A DNA stretch of 64,000 nucleotides. Origin: Cloacimonetes bacterium UBA6081. GTDB lineage: Bacteria > Cloacimonadota > Cloacimonadia > Cloacimonadales > Cloacimonadaceae. How positions within the stretch are numbered: position 1 is the first letter of the stretch; each line of letters opens with the position of its first letter. Below are positions 1 to 7,831 of this stretch, piece by piece. Where the stretch lies: positions 6,886-70,885 of the forward strand of contig DIXL01000074.1 of assembly GCA_002428685.1 (NCBI GenBank), written 5' to 3'. Under the pieces are notes generated by a model. That model did not search any database, was not told the origin of the DNA, and saw nothing but the letters and a program-made list of their open reading frames with translations. Made by a program: the position numbers and the translations under genes.

Positions 1-39
1 GCAGTAACTACCTATATCACAAAACTTAAAGCTAATACT

Positions 40-76
40 AAGCCCCTTCAGCATGTTTGTTGAAGGGGCTTTTTTG
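40..76 (+). terminator. Intrinsic terminator upstream of the pilin-like gene
   Basis: An 11-bp perfect inverted repeat (AAGCCCCTTCA / TGAAGGGGCTT) with a 10-base loop is followed by a T run. This is a standard rho-independent terminator on the + strand and probably ends a transcript that begins outside the window. Confidence 0.85.
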
Positions 77-180
77 TATATACAGGATATAGTTGCCAAA
101 ACTTGTCAACTGACTATCCTTTAATTATGATCAAAGCTTATGAAAGTAGTGCTGAGACCACCCAAAACAAGGAGAAACAA

Positions 181-714
181 ATGTTCAGCAAACAAAAAAG
201 GGATGCTGCCCAGAAGAGCAAGAAATCGAAATTTTGGCTAATCGTGATAGTTGTCTTGGTGCTGCTGCTAATGTTGGCCATTTTTGGTCTGCCACGCTAT
301 AACAAGTATCTCATGAAAGGCCGTTCGGCAAATGGCAAGGCAGGTGTGGAAGCCATTAAAACCAGAGTGGATGAATACTGGAAAACCAATGGTAACATGG
401 GCGGTTTTTCCATAGAAAATGCTGTGGCAGAAACACAGCTAAGCAACAAAATTAAAAAGCAATGGCGGTTCTATATCGCGTGGAAATCCGCCCAACTCTA
501 TACAACCGAAATGGTTGATAAGCTTAAGAACGTTAATGCCAACGACTATGTGTTCATAGCTCCCTATCGGGTGATTATGGCAGTGGCCACCAAGGAAAAT
601 CCCTTGAGAGAAGGCACCAAAATATGGTTTGAGGGTGATGCCAACAGTTTTCATGGTTATGGGATAGACGAAAAAGTGGAACCAGACTGGGGAGTTTTAT
701 TCCCCAATCCCTGA
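181..714 (+). CDS. Pilin-like single-pass membrane protein, function unknown
   Basis: The protein has 177 aa when started at ATG 181, which has AAGGAG about 7 bases upstream; a TTG at 103 is in frame but has no comparable ribosome site. A Lys/Arg-rich N-terminus (about residues 1-18) is followed by a strongly hydrophobic helix (about 19-38) and then PRYNKYLMKGRSANGKAGVEA. That stretch resembles the start of the alpha1 helix and globular domain of type IV pilins. The usual GFTLIE prepilin peptidase motif is absent, so this would be an anchored or divergent pseudopilin at best. It is the last host gene before the prophage, whose left target duplication lies 28 bp after the stop. The membrane segment is seen directly; the pilin relationship is inferred. 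Confidence 0.7.
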   Translation: MFSKQKRDAAQKSKKSKFWLIVIVVLVLLLMLAIFGLPRYNKYLMKGRSANGKAGVEAIKTRVDEYWKTNGNMGGFSIENAVAETQLSNKIKKQWRFYIAWKSAQLYTTEMVDKLKNVNANDYVFIAPYRVIMAVATKENPLREGTKIWFEGDANSFHGYGIDEKVEPDWGVLFPNP

Positions 715-741
715 TTCACAATAACTCACTATAAGACTGAT

Positions 742-746
742 AGCAT
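742..746. repeat. Left copy of the 5-bp target-site duplication (AGCAT)
   Basis: AGCAT immediately precedes the prophage left terminus (TGTA at 747). The same pentamer immediately follows the right terminus at 34742-34746. Five-base duplications are what Mu-type DDE transposases leave. Confidence 0.88.
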
Positions 747-773
747 TGTAAAGAGTCACCCAAATCTGCAAAT
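747..773 (+). repeat. Left terminal transposase-type site (L1)
   Basis: The outermost 27 bp of the left end contain TGTA, then TCAC, then CTGCAAAT. The right end read on the minus strand has these blocks at identical spacing. The layout (TG terminus, TCAC, TGC plus A-rich) resembles the MuA end-binding consensus. Binding by the 2518-4587 transposase is inferred. Confidence 0.82.
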
Positions 774-782
774 GGGCGTCGG

Positions 783-850
783 TGTGACAAGTGGGGATAA
801 GGGTTTGATTGGTGGGAACTTATAGCGGACTGGTTTTAGACTGTGTCACA
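783..850. promoter_or_regulatory. Two TGTCACA motifs in the left end, outside the repressor gene
   Basis: TGTGACA at 783-789 and TGTCACA at 844-850 lie between the two transposase-type sites L1 and L2. The same 7-mer recurs nine times between 1972 and 2538. They are probably operator half-sites for the prophage repressor or accessory sites for end synapsis; the binding protein is not known. Confidence 0.5.
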
Positions 851-878
851 GCGTCGTTTGGACGTTTTTGGACTTTTT

Positions 879-898
879 TGATCACCATTTCTGCAAAT
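879..898 (+). repeat. Second left-end transposase-type site (L2)
   Basis: The reverse complement of this 20-mer is ATTTGCAGAAATGGTGATCA, identical to the copy at 34561-34580 in the right-end array. It is in the same orientation as L1, and opposite on the + strand to the right-end copies, as expected for the two ends of a transposon. Confidence 0.85.
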
Positions 899-955
899 TT
901 GCGCTGATTTTGGACTGGTTTCGGATAATCCTGTTATTCAAGTGTTTACTGCGTT

Positions 956-1684
956 TCAGCAAAGCTGCAGGTGGACAGCGAGTGTGCCGATCAGAAAAAT
1001 GTCACTCGTCTGATCCCCGTCCAATATCAGAGGTTTAAAGTCCAAATTGAGGGGTTCGAGTACCAACGCAGCCCTTTTGTGATCTAGCTTTACACGCTTT
1101 AGGGTAATGCCTCCATCGACCCGCACAGCACAGATCTTGCCGTTGGCATTATCCCAGTCTATAGTCTTGTGGATCAGGACGATATCGGCATTCTTGATCT
1201 GCGGAGCCATGCTATCGCCATTAACCTGGAAGGCCATGTAGTTGGATGCACCGCTGGGAATGTAACTATCCGGTATTTCAATCTGTTTGCGGGAATCACG
1301 ATCATCCACTGCTTCCATGGGGGTTCCGGCGGAAATTTCCGCCAGGATCGGGAATACTGTGGAGCGGATATAAGTATCTCCGTATTCGTCAATTAGGAGT
1401 TGCCTGCCACTGACGATCTGGTAGCGCTGGTTACGCCGGATGGCAGTATCCTGCTCCCAGGGGCCGGGGATCATCATCGGTCCTTCCCCCTTCAAAACCC
1501 AGTTGATATTCACTTTTTCCTCTGCCAGTTTGAGCAGAAAATCCGGGTCAGGCAGGCGATTATTGGTCTTGTATCTGATCACTGAGTTCTTGGAAACACC
1601 AAATTTTTCTGCGAACTCCCACTGCTTCATATTCATTGATTTCATCAGCGTTTGGATGCGGTCGCCGATCGTCATTATGTTCAT
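956..1684 (-). CDS. Prophage repressor, XRE HTH plus S24 (LexA/CI-like) domain
   Basis: This 242-aa protein starts at ATG 1684, which has AAGGGGGA just upstream; an earlier in-frame ATG at 1705 overlaps that ribosome site. An XRE-type helix-turn-helix (about residues 6-60, with WEFAEKFGVSKNSVIRY) is followed by a linker and an S24 peptidase-like domain. The Ala119-Gly120 cleavage site lies in ISAGTP, Ser158 in NGDSMAP and Lys196 in TLKRVK, so the autocleavage dyad is complete. It should hold the lytic genes silent and be inactivated by RecA-promoted self-cleavage. This is the CI/LexA mechanism and differs from Mu c, which has no S24 domain. It is divergent from the HTH/transposase operon, as in Mu-like phages. 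Nearby TGTCACA motifs are candidate operators. Confidence 0.92.
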   Translation of the reverse strand: MNIMTIGDRIQTLMKSMNMKQWEFAEKFGVSKNSVIRYKTNNRLPDPDFLLKLAEEKVNINWVLKGEGPMMIPGPWEQDTAIRRNQRYQIVSGRQLLIDEYGDTYIRSTVFPILAEISAGTPMEAVDDRDSRKQIEIPDSYIPSGASNYMAFQVNGDSMAPQIKNADIVLIHKTIDWDNANGKICAVRVDGGITLKRVKLDHKRAALVLEPLNLDFKPLILDGDQTSDIFLIGTLAVHLQLC

Positions 1685-1928
1685 TCCATCCCCCTTAGGG
1701 CACATTTTAGTATTGACAATTACCGTATGGGTATCATTGTGTATCTGAGCGCAAGGTTAAATAACCACTGCGATATGTCAAGACCAATTATTCATAGGGT
1801 GATTATGCGGCGGAATATTCCGGCGGTGTTTCAAGTTTGAAACTGAGTTCCGGTTTTCGCAGAAAGGACTTCCCAAGTTATTGCGATTGTGTGCAGTAGC
1901 ACCCCAATAACAAATGAGGGAGGCGCTT
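1685..1928. promoter_or_regulatory. Divergent regulatory region between repressor and early operon
   Basis: This 244-bp gap must contain the repressor and early promoters. A consensus -35 hexamer TTGACA lies at 1713-1718 on the + strand, inside the odd palindrome ATTGACAAT. No strong -10 sits at 17 bp, only a weak TATCAT-like element. No TGTCACA motif is present here; those lie just downstream, inside the next gene. Confidence 0.45.
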
Positions 1929-2531
1929 ATGAAAGCGACTACTTACGAGCCTGGCAATCAGGTGGGTAAAATGTCACAGTGTGACAAAAAACTCACGGTG
2001 GCCTGTGTCACACCGAAGCCCATACGGCAACCGCAACACTTAAAGCTATTAACGAGAACGATTTTAAGGCATGTCACACCGAGCGACGGTGTGACAAAGA
2101 GAAAAATGCTCGGTGTGACACGCAAACCGGACAGATTTGTCACAGCGACGGTTATTCAGAGTGGAATCTATATAGCGAGACTAAGAATGAGCAATGAGAC
2201 GATCAAGGCAATATGGCTGACCATTGAAAGGGTGGCAGAATTGAAGGGCTGTTCGAACCGGACGGTCTGGAGATACATAACCGGGCAACGGATGCTGACT
2301 CACAAGCAGTTGGTAAAGTCCGGGCAGCGCAAGGTATGCAAGACCTTTGTGCTGACGAACCCGGAGATCTATGATTTGGAGATCAGAGACTGCGAGACTC
2401 GCGGTGTCACACCGAGCGAGTATCTGGAAGCGCAGATCGAAGTGGATGGCAGGACGATCACCGGAGCAATGGTCTATGGATATGCTCCGGTGGGTTATGC
2501 AGAAGATGGAGGATCGGATGAGCTTCTATAA
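1929..2531 (+). CDS. HTH DNA-binding protein of the prophage early operon (MuA N-terminal-domain-like)
   Basis: The ORF gives 200 aa from ATG 1929, preceded by a good GAGGGAGG ribosome site; an internal ATG at 2187 would give a 114-aa form. Residues after the internal start (WLTIERVAELKGCSNRTVWR) form a helix-turn-helix like the winged N-terminal DNA-binding domain of Mu transposase. Here it is a separate polypeptide. The upstream ~86 codons are low in recognisable structure and contain the cluster of TGTCACA motifs, most read in one frame as Val-Thr. That stretch could therefore be either a translated extension or mainly a DNA control region. The gene ends 12 bp inside the transposase gene, suggesting coupled translation. 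The start is uncertain; the DNA-binding role is well supported. Confidence 0.72.
   Translation: MKATTYEPGNQVGKMSQCDKKLTVACVTPKPIRQPQHLKLLTRTILRHVTPSDGVTKRKMLGVTRKPDRFVTATVIQSGIYIARLRMSNETIKAIWLTIERVAELKGCSNRTVWRYITGQRMLTHKQLVKSGQRKVCKTFVLTNPEIYDLEIRDCETRGVTPSEYLEAQIEVDGRTITGAMVYGYAPVGYAEDGGSDELL
1972..2144. promoter_or_regulatory. Cluster of seven TGTCACA operator-like motifs
   Basis: TGTCACA or its complement occurs at 1972, 1980, 2006, 2072, 2090, 2114 and 2138. 1972-1986 is a perfect inverted pair (TGTCACA-G-TGTGACA). 2072-2096 is a longer one (10-bp arms TGTCACACCG / CGGTGTGACA, 5-bp centre). Further copies lie at 2405 (in the odd palindrome CGGTGTCACACCG, 2402-2414) and 2532. The density far exceeds chance for a 7-mer. 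The position next to the early promoter matches the operator/enhancer region of Mu. The binding protein is unproven; the repressor at 956-1684 is the first candidate. Confidence 0.7.
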
Positions 2532-4587
2532 TGTCACATCATCCGAGTACAGCCAGTTCTACAATACCATTATAATGGGCAAGACAGCGGACCGGAAGAA
2601 TGAGCTGGATGTACAGACGACCACGCTGGTGCTTCCGGTCGAGAGTGCTGAAACTCAAAATACAGATCTAATCGTCTGGGAGAATGAAAGCAGCATCGAG
2701 CAGCCAATCCCGGTTAAGGGGCCGGCCTTTAAAGAACGGAAGGCGGATGACTACCTCGATCTTACTCCTCCCGAGTATATACCCTATAAGTATGAAAATG
2801 AAGCCCGACTCTTTGGGCAGTTCTGTTCGACTGTGCTATACAGGCTGGAGCAATGCGGTTCCAGGATCGAGGAGTGGAAGCTGATAACAGAAGAATACAA
2901 CCGCCAGGCCCTGATCCCGGAGTTGTATCAGGCAGTGGGCAGCCGCAGCGAGCGTTCGCTGCGGGGTTGGTTGGAACGTTATCTGGAGAACAACCATGAC
3001 ATGTACTCGATGCTACATAAGGGCAAGAATCAGAACCGGGGCCGCAAGGTTACCTTTATCGAACAGAACTATCTGCTTAACCTGCTATTGAACCCCAACA
3101 ACATCAAGATCTCCACCGCAGTGGGAAGTTTGAAAGACGCAGCCCGCCGGGAGCTATTGCAATCGCCCTCCAGTGAGCCAACCCTGCGCAGGTGGTGCAA
3201 GGACTGGGAAGCCAACAACCAGGCGATCTGGGTGCAGGCCAGAAAGGGCAGTAAAGCGGTGGCTGAGACCATCGTTAAGACCATCATCAGGGATGCCAGC
3301 CTGCTTAACGTGGGTGATGTCTGGGTAGCCGACGGTCATAACCTCGCCTTCGACATCATGAATCCCAAGACGGGGAAAGCCCAACGCATGACCATGATCA
3401 TGGTCTTCGACTGGGCAAGCCGCTATCCGGTGGGAGCTTCACTCGCTTTTACCGAAGACAGCCATCATATCCAGGTGGCTTTCAGAAATGGCTTCCTCAA
3501 CTGGGGAGCATTACCGGAGAAGGTATATCTGGATAACGGCAAGGCCTTCAAGAGCAAGCTGTTCCATGAGGGCTGGGAAGCTCATGACCTGGAGCAGGAA
3601 CTCTGTGGTATCTTCCCCCGGCTGGGAATCAAGGCAGTGTTCGCCAAGAGCTATAATGCCAAGGCCAAGGTGATCGAGCGGTTCTTCAGGACCTTCCAGG
3701 ATCAGTTTGAACGTTTCATCAGCAGCTTCCGGGGTTCATCCGTAGCGGACAAACCCTCGACCCTGATGCGTAACGAGAAGTGGGCAAAGAAGCTGTTCGA
3801 AGCTCAGCCTCCCACCATTGAAGAGACTATGCAGATGATTGCCTACTATATCAGACACATCTATGGTGAGCATCCCCACTCCGGCTTGCATGGCAAGACA
3901 CCCTGGCAGGTCTTCAGCTCATCTACGCTGCCGGAAGGCAGGATCGTGGAACCAGGCAAGCTCAACAACATGCTGCTCAGCGCAGAGCGTAAACGTATCC
4001 GCAATAATGGCATCCGGCTCGATAATCTACTCTACTGGAACGTGGAACTCATGAACCACATCGGCAAGGATGTGATCATCCGCTATGATCTGGGAGAAGC
4101 CAGATGGATACTGGTATATGACACCCATGACAAATACCTCTGCCAGGCTGAGCTTCGCAGGACCCAGCATCCAATGGTGCAACTGGCCGATGATGAGGCC
4201 ACCTCCTTTAAGGAACTCAAGAAGGAATACAGCGAGATCAAGAAGCTGCAGAGACGTACAGAACAGCGCACCAAGATGGTGGTAAAGCAGGCGCAGATTG
4301 CAGTCGACAGGCTGGTTCCACCGCTCAAGTCCAGAATCCTGGAAGCCAATCCGATCTTCAAACAGCCTCCCATGATCGAGGCTCCCAAGCCGGGCAGAGA
4401 CGAAGCTATTCATGAGATGGAGAAGCAGATGCTCAAGAATCTGCCCCAACTTGAGCCAATCGAAACCGAGATAGCACAACCGCCAGTTCAACCCGAACCT
4501 GAACTAATCGATAACGCTGTCAACAGCGACATCAAACCCAAGCCCAAGAGCTTTGAAGAGATGCTCAAGCGGGCCGGGATCAAATAA
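2518..4587 (+). CDS. Mu-type DDE transposase (MuA-like)
   Basis: This 689-aa protein, close to the length of MuA (663 aa), starts at ATG 2518 behind GGAGG with 5-bp spacing. The start overlaps the end of the HTH gene. Central helical DNA-binding regions precede an RNase H-fold catalytic core with Asp272 (WVADGHN), Asp339 (VYLDNGKAF) and Glu387 (KVIERFFRTF). The spacing nearly equals that of MuA D269/D336/E392. A basic coiled-coil region (about 560-600) and a Pro-rich tail follow, the part that in MuA contacts MuB and ClpX. The protein should cleave and join the prophage ends, using the sites at 747-898 and 34540-34741 and giving the 5-bp duplication seen. The MuA N-terminal domain appears to be encoded separately upstream. 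Confidence 0.95.
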   Translation: MSFYNVTSSEYSQFYNTIIMGKTADRKNELDVQTTTLVLPVESAETQNTDLIVWENESSIEQPIPVKGPAFKERKADDYLDLTPPEYIPYKYENEARLFGQFCSTVLYRLEQCGSRIEEWKLITEEYNRQALIPELYQAVGSRSERSLRGWLERYLENNHDMYSMLHKGKNQNRGRKVTFIEQNYLLNLLLNPNNIKISTAVGSLKDAARRELLQSPSSEPTLRRWCKDWEANNQAIWVQARKGSKAVAETIVKTIIRDASLLNVGDVWVADGHNLAFDIMNPKTGKAQRMTMIMVFDWASRYPVGASLAFTEDSHHIQVAFRNGFLNWGALPEKVYLDNGKAFKSKLFHEGWEAHDLEQELCGIFPRLGIKAVFAKSYNAKAKVIERFFRTFQDQFERFISSFRGSSVADKPSTLMRNEKWAKKLFEAQPPTIEETMQMIAYYIRHIYGEHPHSGLHGKTPWQVFSSSTLPEGRIVEPGKLNNMLLSAERKRIRNNGIRLDNLLYWNVELMNHIGKDVIIRYDLGEARWILVYDTHDKYLCQAELRRTQHPMVQLADDEATSFKELKKEYSEIKKLQRRTEQRTKMVVKQAQIAVDRLVPPLKSRILEANPIFKQPPMIEAPKPGRDEAIHEMEKQMLKNLPQLEPIETEIAQPPVQPEPELIDNAVNSDIKPKPKSFEEMLKRAGIK

Positions 4588-4596
4588 AGGAGGAGA

Positions 4597-5316
4597 ATGA
4601 TGAAAGAGAACAAACTTGTCCAGATCAATAACGTGTTAGAAGCGGATGAATGCATCCGCTTCCTGATTAACCGACCCAAGCGGGAGATGGTGGGACTAGG
4701 CATGCTCTATGGAGCACCCGGCCTCGGCAAGACCACCTATGCCCAAAGGATGGCCTTCCAGCGAGGTTATATCTACCTCCGGCTGGAGTCCACCACTACT
4801 CCCAAGGCCTTTATGGTGGCGCTCTTAAGCGCACTCTACCGCAAGTTCCGCTTAGGAGCCTTTATCCCCACCGGATCGGCAAACAACCTGCTGCAGCTGA
4901 TCCTTCACATCCTGGAAGACCACAAGGATACGGTGATCGTGATCGATGAGATCGATTATGCCTTCTCCCATGAAAAGCTGCTCGGTGCGATCCGGGACAT
5001 CGTAGACGTTACCCTGACGGTTGTGATCTTGGTGGGTATGCAGGGTGCCAGAGACCGCCTCTCTCAGATCAATGCCCACTACTTCGACCGCTGTAACTAC
5101 TTCTATGAGTTCCAGTTCCTCAGCAAGCAGGATATCGCCCTGGTCGCCCGGGAGGTTATGGATATCGAGGTCACTGATGAGGTGGTGGAGAAGATCGACT
5201 TCAACAGCGGCGGTAACCTGCGCAAGGCCATGAAGGTAATGTATATCATAGAATCGATCTGCCAGTCCTGCCCGGATGCCGATATCTCAGGCATGGACTT
5301 GGGAAGGGCATTATGA
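4597..5316 (+). CDS. MuB-like AAA+ ATPase, transposition target activator
   Basis: The protein has 239 aa. ATG codons at 4597 and 4600 share one AGGAGG; 4600 has the better spacing. Walker A is GAPGLGKTT (about residues 39-47) and Walker B VIVIDEID (about 113-120), so ATP binding and hydrolysis residues are intact. It is shorter than MuB (312 aa) and lacks an obvious extra N-terminal DNA-binding extension, like other short ExeA/MuB-type ATPases. It lies 9 bp after the transposase gene and overlaps the next gene by 4 bp. By family role it should coat target DNA, deliver it to the transposase and give target immunity. Confidence 0.9.
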   Translation: MMKENKLVQINNVLEADECIRFLINRPKREMVGLGMLYGAPGLGKTTYAQRMAFQRGYIYLRLESTTTPKAFMVALLSALYRKFRLGAFIPTGSANNLLQLILHILEDHKDTVIVIDEIDYAFSHEKLLGAIRDIVDVTLTVVILVGMQGARDRLSQINAHYFDRCNYFYEFQFLSKQDIALVAREVMDIEVTDEVVEKIDFNSGGNLRKAMKVMYIIESICQSCPDADISGMDLGRAL

Positions 5317-6038
5317 GAGAGATCATCGAGAACTTCATTTACCAGTATAATCGCCCCTTCACGGTTGAAGTGGTAGCGGAGATGACGGCACTGGAGATCG
5401 GCAAGGTTAAGCCCATCATCAGGCAGTTGATCAAAGATAAGACCCTCAAGTACATCGATGCCACTGAGGGCATCATGGTGCGTAACAACCGCTTCAATCC
5501 GGTGGTCTGCTACCAGCAGAAGGGAAGCTGGCGCTTTGATCCTGCCGCAGCCACGGCATTGTTAGATCTGATTGATCAGGGGAATTACACTTCGATCCGG
5601 GCGGTAGCCATCGCCTGCCGACGCAGCAGGCAGTGGGCCTTCGTCTATATGGAAGCCCTGGCTTCGATGGGGCTACTGGGCATGCATGACTACAAATACG
5701 TGGTTCTGAGCCGGGACAATATCTGCGAGATCGGCAAGGTGATCAAGCCTGGTATCCTGGGAGAGCTGCGGCCTCCACTCAGTCCGGAAGAGAAGGAAAG
5801 ACGAGCCATCCAGACCCGGATCAGGCACATGAACAAGCAGCAGACCCACATGCAGGAGCTTGTCCGCAACTACGATACGATGTCACGTAAAGGACGCAAG
5901 AAGGCCATCCAACTGATCAAAGAGCAGCATGAGTATGAGATCGCCGATGCCCAGGCAAGATGGCAAGGTAACCAACTCAAGCGCAGCAGGAGAAAAGCCA
6001 AGCAAATCATCCACAACACCAATAACGACATCAGCTAA
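5313..6038 (+). CDS. Early-operon protein with winged-helix-like regions, unknown function
   Basis: This 241-aa protein is coupled to the MuB-like gene by an ATGA overlap. The N-terminal ~70 residues (FTVEVVAEMTALEIGKVKPI) and a second stretch near residues 85-125 both look like winged-helix DNA-binding units. The last ~70 residues are highly basic and helical (RKGRKKAIQLIKEQ, KRSRRKAKQI), suggesting nucleic-acid contact. I do not recognise a named family. Its place directly after transposase and MuB suggests a role in replication or early regulation, which is inference. Confidence 0.75.
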   Translation: MREIIENFIYQYNRPFTVEVVAEMTALEIGKVKPIIRQLIKDKTLKYIDATEGIMVRNNRFNPVVCYQQKGSWRFDPAAATALLDLIDQGNYTSIRAVAIACRRSRQWAFVYMEALASMGLLGMHDYKYVVLSRDNICEIGKVIKPGILGELRPPLSPEEKERRAIQTRIRHMNKQQTHMQELVRNYDTMSRKGRKKAIQLIKEQHEYEIADAQARWQGNQLKRSRRKAKQIIHNTNNDIS

Positions 6039-6059
6039 ATAGGTAACAGGAGACATTCT

Positions 6060-6482
6060 ATGACACAGGAACTTAGAGAACGGAAACTACGTCAGGAAAT
6101 CCACGGCCTCAGAGTCAAGAAGTTCCATTGGCCTGTAGAGGGCTTCAAGTTCATTATGAATGGTCTCGGCTTTGGTGAGTCGCTTACCGCTCTATCGGAA
6201 GACAGGCTCAAGGAGCTGAAATCAACCATGATCAACTACCGCAAGCATGGACGTCCCTACGAGTTCAGCTATGACAAGCAGGGTAAGTACATGTTCTCGC
6301 TGATGAAACAGGCTAACTGGACGGACACCGACCTGAGAGCCTATCTGCTAAGCCATTACCGGAAAAGCCACTGGAATCTACTCGATAAGAAGGAGCGCCG
6401 GGCTGTCATCGCCATGCTCCAGTACTATGTTAAGAAACAAACCACGAATAAGGAGAACCCCCATGGGAAAGAAACCCACTGA
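6060..6482 (+). CDS. GemA-like (Mu gp16, DUF1018-type) early regulatory protein
   Basis: This 140-aa protein has AGGAGA upstream of ATG 6060. The middle (ALSEDRLKELKSTMINYRKHG) and C-terminal (LLDKKERRAVIAMLQYYVKK) helical stretches match the pattern of the Mu gp16/GemA family. It sits in the matching position between MuB and a DUF3164 protein. GemA modulates host gene expression in Mu-infected cells. The family call rests on pattern and context rather than on a clear active site. The 3' end overlaps the next gene by 20 bp. Confidence 0.6.
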   Translation: MTQELRERKLRQEIHGLRVKKFHWPVEGFKFIMNGLGFGESLTALSEDRLKELKSTMINYRKHGRPYEFSYDKQGKYMFSLMKQANWTDTDLRAYLLSHYRKSHWNLLDKKERRAVIAMLQYYVKKQTTNKENPHGKETH

Positions 6483-7080
6483 CAAGCCACCCCTTGAACG
6501 CACGAAGATTGACTCCCAAGGCAGAGCCATCCCCGTCTCTGTCATCCGCCCCGAAATGCTGAAACAAGACTCTGTAGTAAACAGGACATTAGACCGGGTG
6601 ATCCGCCTGCACAATCGCATCAAAGCCGATAAACTCAAGCTTTATGACGAGATACAGGACTATCTGGAATACATCGCCAAGCAGAGTGACCTTACCTGGA
6701 AGGGTAATGCCGGGTTTACCAGCTTTGACGGTAAGTACAAGATCGAGATCAGGTTCAAAGAACGCATCGAGTTTGGACTGGAACTGCAGCTCGCCAAACA
6801 GAAGATTGATGAGTGCCTGAAGGACTGGTCTGCTGACTCTAATGCCAATCTCCGGGCTATAATCAATGAAGCCTTCCAGGTAGACAAGAAGGGCGAGATT
6901 GCCAAGCATCGCATCCTCGCACTGAGGAAGTACAACATCAAAGACATCAAGTGGAAGGAAGCGATGGATCTGATCGATAAAGCCATCCGGGTAGTCTCCA
7001 CCAAGCAGTATGTCTCTTTCTATGAACGGGATGAGCAGGGCGAGTACAAGATGATCGTACTCAACTTCACCGCCCTGTGA
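6463..7080 (+). CDS. DUF3164 family protein of Mu-like phages
   Basis: This 205-aa protein starts at ATG 6463 with AAGGAG 8 bases upstream; an in-frame ATG 36 bp earlier has no good ribosome site. Landmarks of DUF3164 are clear: GNAGFTSFDGKYKIEI, then a helical block (FGLELQLAKQKIDECLKDW). These are followed by AFQVDKKGEIAKHRILALR, WKEAMDLIDKAI and a C-terminal YVSFYERDEQGEY. The family is a usual member of the early region of transposable phages, with no established biochemical role. It is the last gene of the tight early operon. Confidence 0.88.
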   Translation: MGKKPTDKPPLERTKIDSQGRAIPVSVIRPEMLKQDSVVNRTLDRVIRLHNRIKADKLKLYDEIQDYLEYIAKQSDLTWKGNAGFTSFDGKYKIEIRFKERIEFGLELQLAKQKIDECLKDWSADSNANLRAIINEAFQVDKKGEIAKHRILALRKYNIKDIKWKEAMDLIDKAIRVVSTKQYVSFYERDEQGEYKMIVLNFTAL

Positions 7081-7137
7081 GCGAATGCTTGGTATCCTAA
7101 TGCAAGCTTACTTGAAACAAAGCAAGGAGAATGAAAG

Positions 7138-7389
7138 ATGGCACCTATGAATAACAACGCAGCCGAGGAGATAAAACCGATGAGCGTCTTCAATGATGAA
7201 CGCAACTACCGCACGGATGAGATAGCCGATATCCTCCGGGTTGACCGTTCCAGTGTTTACCGCTGGATACGGGACATTGAGAACCCTCTGCCTGCCTTTA
7301 GAACCAAAGAGAACGGTCAACTGCGCTGCAAGGGCAAAGACCTGAATGCCTATCTGGACAGACACAAGGTAAGACCTGAGTATGAGTAA
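7138..7389 (+). CDS. Small helix-turn-helix protein (excisionase/MerR-like fold)
   Basis: This 83-aa protein starts at ATG 7138 with AAGGAG upstream. Residues from about 25 to 75 (YRTDEIADILRVDRSSVYRW, then RTKENGQLRCKGKDLNAYL) form the HTH-plus-wing pattern of the HTH_17/excisionase group. The position between the early genes and terminase fits a middle or late transcription regulator, or a small packaging factor. It overlaps the next gene by 8 bp. Confidence 0.78.
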   Translation: MAPMNNNAAEEIKPMSVFNDERNYRTDEIADILRVDRSSVYRWIRDIENPLPAFRTKENGQLRCKGKDLNAYLDRHKVRPEYE

Positions 7390-7831
7390 TGCTCTGGAGT
7401 TCCGTATCAAGCGGGACAACTGCAAAGAAGCCTATCTGAACGGCAAGACTGAACCCACTGAGCTGGCGGTGATCTTCGGAGTCTCCGATATCACCGTCCG
7501 CAAGTGGATCAAGCAGGGAAAGTGGGACGAGATGTTCAAGGAAGAGCGCAAGCTCGACCATGAGATCAGCTTAGCCCGCAAGAAGGCACTCATCCAGGCA
7601 CTCAGAGAATACGCCAAGAACCCTGCAGACACCGCTCTGCAGAGCCTGGTCTCACTTATCAAGCAGAACCAGAAAGATAGTGAGCCTGCCAAGGAACTGA
7701 ACGACTATATCGTGCGCTTCCTGGATCAGGTGACCGACTTTATGATCGAGAAAGGGCATGAGACCTTGCTTAAGCAGTTCCAGGGTGTCGTCCTTGACCT
7801 TGCCGAGTACTTAAGAGTCAGAAATGGATAA
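7382..7831 (+). CDS. Probable terminase small subunit (Mu gp27/DUF1804-like)
   Basis: This 149-aa protein starts with a HTH (about residues 15-50: YLNGKTEPTELAVIFGVSDI, then VRKWIKQGKWD), followed by a long helical oligomerisation-type region. The start overlaps the previous gene by 8 bp. Terminase large subunit lies just downstream, so a DNA-recognition small subunit is expected here. The HTH is seen in the sequence; the subunit assignment comes from context. Confidence 0.7.
   Translation: MSNALEFRIKRDNCKEAYLNGKTEPTELAVIFGVSDITVRKWIKQGKWDEMFKEERKLDHEISLARKKALIQALREYAKNPADTALQSLVSLIKQNQKDSEPAKELNDYIVRFLDQVTDFMIEKGHETLLKQFQGVVLDLAEYLRVRNG

Noticed and set aside
954..974. Possible third left-end transposase site (TTTCAGCAAAGCTGCAGG)
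   Set aside because: Only TCA and TGCA match the end consensus, and it is within the repressor coding sequence; too weak.
783..2538. TGTCACA motifs considered as transposase end-binding sites
   Set aside because: They lack the CTGCAAAT part shared by all terminal sites and lie internal to the ends and inside a gene.
4027..4491. 154-codon minus-strand frame inside the transposase gene
   Set aside because: Shadow of a strongly supported gene on the other strand.
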